A stretch of 64,000 nucleotides of DNA from Arbacia lixula (lineage: Eukaryota > Echinodermata > Echinoidea > Arbacioida > Arbaciidae): positions 1-64,000 of the forward strand of contig CAVLGW020000049.1 of the NCBI GenBank assembly GCA_963669155.1, given 5' to 3'. Position numbers and translations under genes: made by a program. The first letter of the stretch is position 1, and each line of letters opens with the position of its first letter. Positions 56,331 through 64,000 of this stretch are shown one piece after another. A model generated the notes under the pieces. The model saw only the letters and a list, made by a program, of their open reading frames with translations. It ran no database searches and was not told the origin of the DNA.

Positions 56331-59310
56331 TGTCGTAGTCTAGAGGGGGGGGGGGGGGGGTTGTCAGGATGAGGCACGACAGATAGAAGACGCTGACACT
56401 CGAATTTGAAGGGGTGGGTTGTTTTATTGGTGGCACTTGCGACCTAAGTATGCACAAAAAAAAAACCTCTGCCAGAGCAGAAAAAGACAACAAGAAGAGA
56501 GCATAATCAACACATGATCATGATACAAATCTTAGACATCCTTTCTAACTTTGAAAAGCGCAACATGTCATACTTAACTCAACTAAACCCAACCAGATTA
56601 ATATGAAGCCTGAGAATATTAATCTTCTAAATTCAAACCTTAACAATCACTTGGCATCACATCACAGCCTCTTTCTCCAGACTAGAAAAGCTCTCATTAA
56701 ACATTTTGATCCTGTAAATGAGTGACCCGAAACAACTTCCTATTTGTCAACATAATTCTATACAATCACATGATCTGTAATTATTGAAGTCATGAATCAT
56801 GAGGTTAAGTACATACAACTACAAAACATTAACTCATCATTATTATTACCTACTATTTGCATTTTTAATCAATCACCTTAACCCTTTAAACATTATTCAG
56901 AACATCACTCGACTGTAAGAACAAATTTTTCTTAATGAAGGCCATAAATAGCAATAACAATAATAAGACATAAACAGTTGAATCTGTTTGGCCATCCTGA
57001 CTCACAACTCACCCAACTGAGGTCCTCCTCACACTGGTTATACGCCCAGACCAGTACGCTACCCCTCCAGCTGGAACCTAAATATAATACAATAAATCCT
57101 AATGATTGTAAAGTACTCAAATAATTCCCCTTGTTTAACAATAAACATCAACGGTCCGAACTGAACCACCATCGACCCATCCATGCACGTTTATGCATAT
57201 TAATCATTCACAATAATCAGACAGAAATACTCTAATGCTTTCCAGGGCCTACATGAGCATTTGTCATCTTTAACAAACAACATATAATAATGTACAACAT
57301 TATCATAATTGAAGTGCTAATGTAACTTTACCAGTGGCCATAGTTCACACTCACATTGAGTATTATACCTGCTCCTTATCAGTAGTTGGAATAATCTTTC
57401 TGAGTCTTCTCCTTTATCTACATCACTTCCAGAAGTATATATGTAGTACTCTTAATATCAGGGCACAACAAACATGCTTTTCTCTGTTATGATATTTCTG
57501 CTCCCTTATCGAACTCACAACAAAATGATATAAGTATTAACACATGCCTACTCAATTATCGCACGTAAGTTCCTGATGTCTACAACGAAACAAATGCAAC
57601 ATGCGAACTATATGGGATATACTGCGATTGTACAATACCCATCTGCCCTCAATTCATGATACTAATAACATCCTCAACGTTGGGTCAACATTATAATCTA
57701 ATTGTGTCCTTATAAGCATTCCCGTATCTCAACACATCAAAATTACTCATCTGAATCATGTATAAGATTATAATAAGACTACAATATCAATCCAGTTGTT
57801 AATCACAAAATAAACTGACATTACACAACTTTATAACATTACACTATGGTCAGCATTACATTCGATCTCCCCAACCATTCTTCCTGAATACATTTCACAT
57901 GAAATGTTAACATACCTCCACTGCTCAGAGTTCTGACTCCGTGTCACCCACAGCTTGGCAACACCGGCAAACCGCACAGTCTCCCTTGATAGAAACCTTT
58001 TTTAAATCGAAATAACAATGCCTAATAAGTAACGAAACCCTAGGTCCAATTCCTTAACTCTAGTTAAGAATACCTGTACAACACATTATTATAGGATCAA
58101 CTTCTATACCATGAGATCTGAGATTCAGAATCCCTCTCAACGTACAATAGTTATATCATCCTATTAATAACTACAAGATGGATGGTCTGAGAGCATAGAC
58201 TACCCCAGGTTTAAAGCTGCACTCCGCCTATGCCAGACACACACGTATGCTTCCCCAACATCACTGTGTAAACAATTCCTACCCTGTGCACCCGAATGAG
58301 CACTACACATGGCATCCCAATTGAACTGCCCCAATTGAGTAACAACCTCTATAATCACATAATTATTAATACAATACTGTACTGTGAACAATTTAATGAG
58401 AATCATTCATGGTCACCTTCCCATCCACATTATTTATATTCACTACTAAACTAGGATTCGAGTATAGCTTGGACGTACATGTAATACAAACTTTGGGCAT
58501 AGTATAAAATGCACACCCACCACAGCCTGTACCCCCATGCTCTGTGTATTCTACACGCAATTCTGTACACACGATACGCATACACGATGCGATCCTGCCT
58601 AAAACAATAGTGCTATGACTGTGTATACAAGGCATGCATGAAGCTACACGTGTACGCACTTGCAAAGCTTTAACTTGCAAAGCTCATTTCTCTCCATATA
58701 TCTACCCTTATCTTCAACACTAAATTAGTACAATGTAATGTTTTAACTGTGCAATACATAGAGTGGTAAAACATACCTCCTAAGCCTGCCCAACCAAGCT
58801 CTTGTTAACTCTTCCAGCTCCTCGAACGATTGCTTGTACTACACTCTCAGTGTCTTTCACCCAGCAATGCCAAATTGCGTATCTTGCACGTACTCTCTTA
58901 AGATTCTTGCCCCAGAGGATGACCCAATCACCCACTCTGAGTGCAAATATTCATCCTCCTTTTTTTTTGTTTTGTTTTGTTTTGTTTTGTTTTGTTTTGT
59001 TTTGTTTGATATTTAGAGACACACTTATGTTTTGTTTTGTTTTGTTTTGTTTTTTTTGTTTTGTTTGATATTTAGAGACACACTTATGACAACATCTTAA
59101 GTACTATCACCACAATAATACTTATCATCATGTTCACAACAATGAAACATTTAACCAGGAACTATATTTTTCCTAGCATCAATGCTACGTGATGAGGTTC
59201 ACTTTCCATAAACATTCCATGTACCGACCTGACTCCCTGACCTGCATTCCACAGACTTAAAGGGAGAATTCTCAAAATTCACTCTCCTACAATCCATCCT
59301 GACAAATGGT
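56331..59310 (-). repeat. Partial 5' LTR of unit E
   Basis: Minus-strand LTR from its 3' terminus (56331) back to a point upstream of the CAAAA doublet, including all three introns. It ends in GACAAATGGT (59301-59310), which is also the LTR-end and primer-site sequence of unit F, so the two are joined through 10 shared bases. Confidence 0.87.
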
Positions 59311-59636
59311 GTCAGGAGTGGGATTGGGTCAACGGCATAGCGCGACATCGCAGTGAGGGACAGGAAGCGACTACCCGGCGGACGAGGGAGACAGAGCAAG
59401 AAGAAAAGAAAAAAAAAAAAACCTTCAACTGGAGGTGATGTTAGGGAGAGTGTAAGATATTGAGTTATAGATTCATGAGACTGTATTTTCTTCTCCCATT
59501 GTAAACCAACAGGTTACCTGGTCGATTAATTAATATCTTTTCCACTATAAACCAGCAGGTTACCTGGTCGATTAATTAATATTTTTTCCTCACTGTAAAC
59601 CAGCAGCTTCTGGATTGTAATCAAACAATAAGAAAT
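59307..59636 (+). other. Primer-binding site and leader of unit F
   Basis: The tRNA-Leu site (59307-59325) is followed by a leader with the longer A-run CAAGAAGAAAAGA, as in D. This is the form found as a scrap after the tRNA copy at 18611. Three repeats precede the ATG at 59637. Confidence 0.8.
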
Positions 59637-62600
59637 ATGGCAAGCCGTAGATCAAGCAGAAGGCAAGAGTCTCCCCCAGCAGATACACCGGAAGCAGGCT
59701 TAGCTGGTATGATCGATGCGTTGACGGGCGCGTTCCAAAACATTTCAGCCTCTAGGGGATTACCCACACTGAAGTTGACGAAGTTCAGGGGCCTCCCGCA
59801 GAGATCCGGTGACCCAACTGTCATCGAATGGCTGGAAGAGTATGAAGATTACTGCAATTATTATAAGTTGAACCCACAAGAGAAGACCCAGGTGCTCCTA
59901 ACACATCTTGCAGACTGCGCCAAGGACGAGGTGCGATGTCACGACCCGGAAACAAGAGGAGATAGCAGCGCTTTGAAGGCTATCCTTATCTCGAGGTTCG
60001 GGAAGAAGGAAGGTGTGCAACCGTTGACCAGTCAACTCCATGCCAGAGTGCAGAAGCCAGGGGAATCACTTGCGGAGTTTAGCAGTTCTCTCCTTCGCCT
60101 GTATGATAGAATGGAAAGCGCGGCTTTGGTTGATGAGAAGGAGGCACTGGCCAAAATGAAGGACAGCACCTTGAAGGAGCGATTCATCACAGGGGTCAAG
60201 GATCGACACTTCCAAAGAGAGCTCAGGCGGACTGCTCTATCAAACCCTAGGATGTCTTTTCTGGATTTCAGGAAGGAGGTGCTGGATCTCTTCCAAGATG
60301 AAGATTTTACTCCCCCACGGGCCAACATTAGGGAAGTAGAAATCGAAGCACAGCGGGTTTCATCTCACCCCATAGAGGATCCCACAGTGCAATCCATGAG
60401 GAGTGAGATATCAGAACTTCGGGACGCATTGAAAGAAGTGATACAGGTAGTGAAGACGATGGAATCTGGCCCACCGAGGAGACGTCCAGGTACTGAGTTT
60501 TGCTATAATTGTCATCGACGGGGTCACTTTAAGAGAGAGTGCCCGTCGCCTCCCCTGTGTTATGGTTGCAAACAATTCGGACACATCCGCAGAGACTGCC
60601 CATTGGAGAACAACCATCAGGCACCAGCTCAATCTCATGGCGATGCACCCAACATGGAGGAGCCCCAGCCACAAGGAAGGGTCAGAGCTGTCCGGCATCA
60701 AGAGGAAACCAATTTGACTCCTCAGCTTGTCTCGCAGAGTCCTAGGGCTGAAGTTCAGATAGCAGGGGTGAGCACCATCTGTGTACTGGATACGGGGGCG
60801 GAGGCGAGCCTCATCCCTTCATCCTTCTACAATAAGCATCTGAAAGGTCACGTACCATTGGATGGGGACGGCGCTGGTGTGTGGGTCGTCGGCGTGACGG
60901 GGAGTATCCTTCCCATCATTGGGTACATTCGGGCGCCAGTTGTTGTTGACAGGAAGTCCACTGAAGTAGGGTTCCTCATCGTGGAAGACACTGCGAAGAA
61001 GGTTGAATGGAAGAAAGAGAGCTCGGTGATCTTAGGCTGCAATGCTCTCCGCATGCTGCTTCAAGGGGATCTCCAAGGGAGTGAAGGCTGGAACTTTGTG
61101 GAGAAGACTCTTGAGCTACAACAGTCTACACAGGCTGCCAGTGCACTCCTTGTCATGAGTGACGACGAAATTATTCCTCCCCTAACCGTACGTAGGATTG
61201 AATGCAGAATAGAGGACTCTGGGGCGCTGCATGGGATGGATGTACTGGTGGAGCCACTCGCCTCTCCGAAGGGTTATCTTGATAAAAACCACCTTGATGT
61301 TTACGATGGATGCATGCATGTCAGTGGCCCGAGACTTGAGGTAACTGTGGCCAATCGATCGTCAGAACTGAAGACGATCAACCAAGGCACTGTCGTAGCA
61401 TCTGTAGTCGAGGTGGCTGATCGAGAAGAGATTTATGTTGTAGAGAGGGATGGTGTGATTGAGGTCAACATCGCAGATGTAACCGCTGAAGTAGGGGCAG
61501 GGGCTTTGTTGGGAGCAGAAGACGACACTAATGCTGAGGTGGATCAGATGAGGGAAGGACAGTACATCTGCCAAGACGGGAGTAGACTGGAGTTACCAAC
61601 TGGGGTGAATCTGGACCACCTTAAACCAGATCATGCAGATGTAATCGCCAGACTAGTATCTCAGCACTCGCAGGCATTTGCCCGATCAGATATGGACTTG
61701 GGATGTTGCACAGTGATCCCCCATCAGGTTCGCACCCAGGACGGACCACCTGTCCGGCTCCCCTATCGGCGCATTCCACCAAACCACGTCCCGGAGATGA
61801 AGGCTCTGCTGCAGGAGATGCTGGATAAAGGCATAATCAGACGATCCAACAGCCCTTTCGCAAGTCCAGTAGTGCCAATCCGCAAGAAAGATGGTTCTCT
61901 TAGAATATGCATCGACTACCGCCAGTTAAACAAGAGGATCATTCGAGATTCCTTCCCCCTTCCTCGAATTGATGAGACTCTTGAAGCATTGGGAGGGGCC
62001 AAGTTCTTCAGTTCCCTTGACCTTGCAAACGGCTATTTTCAAATAGCTATGGAGGATGGTTCCATCGAGAAGACAGCTTTCAGGGTCCCATGGGGCCTTT
62101 TCGAATTCTTGAGGATGCCTCAGGGGCTAGCCAACAGCCCTAGCACGTTTCAGAGAGTAATGGAACTGGTTCTGGGAGATCTGAATCTGACCAATCTAGT
62201 CATCTACTTGGATGACATCCTTGTCTTTTCGAGGACCCTAGACGATCACGTCGCCAGACTTAAGGTAGTGTTTGATCGACTGACAGAGTACGGGTTGAAG
62301 TTAAAGGGGAGGAAGTGTCAGTTTCTTCAAGAGGAGGTACATCATCTGGGGCACGTGGTGTCTGCATCAGGAATTTCGGTCGATCCCAAGAAGATTGAGA
62401 CGATAAGGAGCTGGCCTACCCCTACATGTATCAAAGAGTTGCGCTCGTTTTTAGGCATGGCATCGTACTATCGCAGGTTTGTCGCAGGGTTCGCTGGGAT
62501 CGCAGCCCCATTACATGCACTGGTAGGGAAGTGCCAACTTGGGTCCAAGAAGTCCAAGAGAAGACATGGTGATAGTGTACAGGAGTTTGTATGGTCGGAA

Positions 62601-63081
62601 GAGGCACAGCAGGCATTTGACAGTTTGAAGAGTGCGATGACGACTACCCCAGTCCTTGGATATCCTCAGTTCGACAAGCCTTTTGTAGTGGAAATAGATG
62701 CATCACTACAAGGGTTGGGAGCTTGTCTTTCTCAACGTGGCGATGACGGGAAACTACACCCTCTGGTGTATGCAAGTCGAGGACTGAGAGATGTGGAGAA
62801 GAACTACCCTGACTACTCCAGCTTTAAGCTAGAGCTTTTGGGTCTGAAGTGGGCCATCGCAGACAAGTTTCGAGAATACCTCATAGGGAGTACGACTGAA
62901 GTCCGGACCGATCATAATCCTTTGGCACACCTGGATACTGCGAAGTTAGGAGCTACAGAGCAACGATGGGTCGCACAGCTGGCACCCTTTGATCTGCAGA
63001 TCAAGTACCTACCCGGGAGACAGAACAGATGTGCAGATGCTCTAAGTAGGCGCCCAAATGAAGAGGAGGAAGCATGCCCGC
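59637..63081 (+). pseudogene. Partial gag-pol of unit F (Gag to RNase H)
   Basis: The fragment has Gag with two CCHC knuckles, DTG protease, YLDD reverse transcriptase and RNase H, all very close to the other copies. It is incomplete: the integrase half is not present, and the sequence passes into unrelated LTR sequence. The start is the conserved ATG. The piece is as young as the intact copies. Confidence 0.9.
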
Positions 63082-63177
63082 TTCAACTGTTTATGTCTTA
63101 TTATTGTTATTGCTATTTATGGCCTTCATAAGAAAAATTTGTTCTTACAGTCGAGTGATGTTCTGAATAATGTTTAA
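63082..63177 (+). repeat. Short plus-strand LTR intron 3 piece
   Basis: About 95 nt from LTR intron 3 (TTCAACTGTTTATGTC onward, A-subtype with the extra T-rich bases) follow the broken gag-pol. They then join an inverted LTR through shared TAA. Confidence 0.85.
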
Positions 63178-64000
63178 GATTATAATAAGACTACAATATC
63201 AATCCAGTTGTTAATCACAAAATAAACTGACATTACACAACTTTATAACATTACACTATGGTCAGCATTACATTCGATCTCCCCAACCACTCTTCCTGAA
63301 TACATTTCACATGAAATGTTAACATACCTCCACTGCTCAGAGTTCTGACTCCGTGTCACCCACAGCTTGGCAACACCGGCAAACCGCAGTCTCCCTCGAT
63401 AGAAACCTTTTTTTTAAATCGAAATAACAATGCCTAATAAGTAACGAAACCCTAGGTCCAATTCCTCAACTCTAGTTAAGAATACTTGTACAACACATTA
63501 TTATAAGATCAACTTCTATACCATGAGATCTGAGATTCAGAATCCCTCTTAACGTACAATAGTTATATCATCCTATTAATAACTACAAGATGGATGGTCT
63601 GAGAGCATAGACTACCCCAGGTTTAAAGCTGCACTCCGCCTATGCCAGACACACACGTATGCGCCCCCAACATCACTGTGTAAACAATTCCTACCCTGAG
63701 CACCCGAATGAGCACTACACATGGCATCCCAATTGAACTGCCCCAACTGAGTAACAACCTCTATAATCACATAATTATCAATACAATACTGTACTGTGAA
63801 CAATTTAATGAGAATCATTCATGGTCACCTTCCCATCCACATTATATTCACTACTAAACTAGGATTCGAGTATAGCTTGGACGTACATGTAATACAAACT
63901 TTGGGCATAGTATAAAATGCACACCCACCACAGCTTGTACCCCCATGCTCTGTGTATTCTACACACAATTCCGTACACACGATACGCATACACGATGCGA
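63175..64000 (-). repeat. Inverted LTR piece running out of the window
   Basis: Minus-strand LTR from inside intron 2 through exon 2 into intron 1, continuing past base 64000. It shares the two-base-shorter exon 2 and other details with LTR B, so it is a B-subtype LTR. No gene is present. Confidence 0.87.

Larger units (their letters stand above)
46345..59310 (-). mobile_element. LTR retrotransposon unit E (minus strand)
   Basis: On the minus strand: a partial 5' LTR (59310 to 56331), primer-binding site (56328 to 56310), leader, gag-pol (56005 to 50930), 3' UTR and purine tract (50456-50440), and a complete 3' LTR (50439 to 46345). The internal region looks whole. Sequence details in the LTR and the C-terminus of Pol match unit A, so A and E are close sister copies in inverted orientation. 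Confidence 0.92.
59301..63081 (+). mobile_element. Partial LTR retrotransposon unit F
   Basis: It begins with the last bases of an LTR (GACA), primer-binding site 59307-59325 and a D/F-type leader to 59636. Gag, protease, RT and RNase H follow. The integrase part, 3' UTR and LTR are absent, and the copy joins an LTR piece at about 63081. It is a broken copy. It lies head to head with unit E. Confidence 0.9.

Overview
All 64 kb is made of one family of eukaryotic LTR retrotransposon (Ty3/Gypsy, Metaviridae), copied again and again in both orientations. I find no host gene and no stretch that is clearly unique host DNA. The only sequence foreign to the family is a 142-nt insert present twice. 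The primer tRNA (Leu), GT-AG introns, an AATAAA signal and the AT-rich LTRs point to an animal, perhaps a marine invertebrate, but the organism cannot be fixed from this window.

Family anatomy (tandem period about 9,985 bp): a very long LTR of about 4.1 kb (TGTGGC...ACGACA); two bases; a 19-nt primer-binding site complementary to tRNA-Leu; a leader of about 320 nt with tandem repeats; one continuous 1,691-codon gag-pol frame (Gag, two CCHC knuckles, protease, RT, RNase H, DD35E integrase, acidic tail; no env or chromodomain seen); about 490 nt of 3' UTR; a 17-nt purine tract; the next LTR.

Layout: 1-8625 end of unit A (+) and an LTR shared with unit B. 8628-18567 unit B (+), whole in appearance. 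18570-21421 a collage (+): primer-tRNA complement, leader scrap, shuffled LTR pieces, then an LTR from which three introns have been removed. 21453-24869 inverted LTR G (-). 24868-24885 gag scrap. 24893-34920 unit C (+). 34921-46044 unit D (-) with two partial LTRs. 46045-46342 a fold-back and a leader scrap. 46345-59310 unit E (-). 59301-63081 partial unit F (+). 63082-64000 LTR pieces in both orientations.

Three observations stand out. First, comparing the LTR at 19425-21421 with the other LTRs shows three exact GT-AG removals, so the LTR carries introns. Second, two LTR ends continue into copies of the tRNA-Leu primer that run well past the normal 18-19 nt (27 nt and about 40 nt). Third, nearly every internal junction has 1-10 nt of microhomology or short filler, and one is a hairpin fold-back. 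The simplest reading is a concatemer of mis-processed cDNAs, or products of RT template switching, joined end to end. An assembly artefact must be excluded. Copies are nearly identical, so the material is young.
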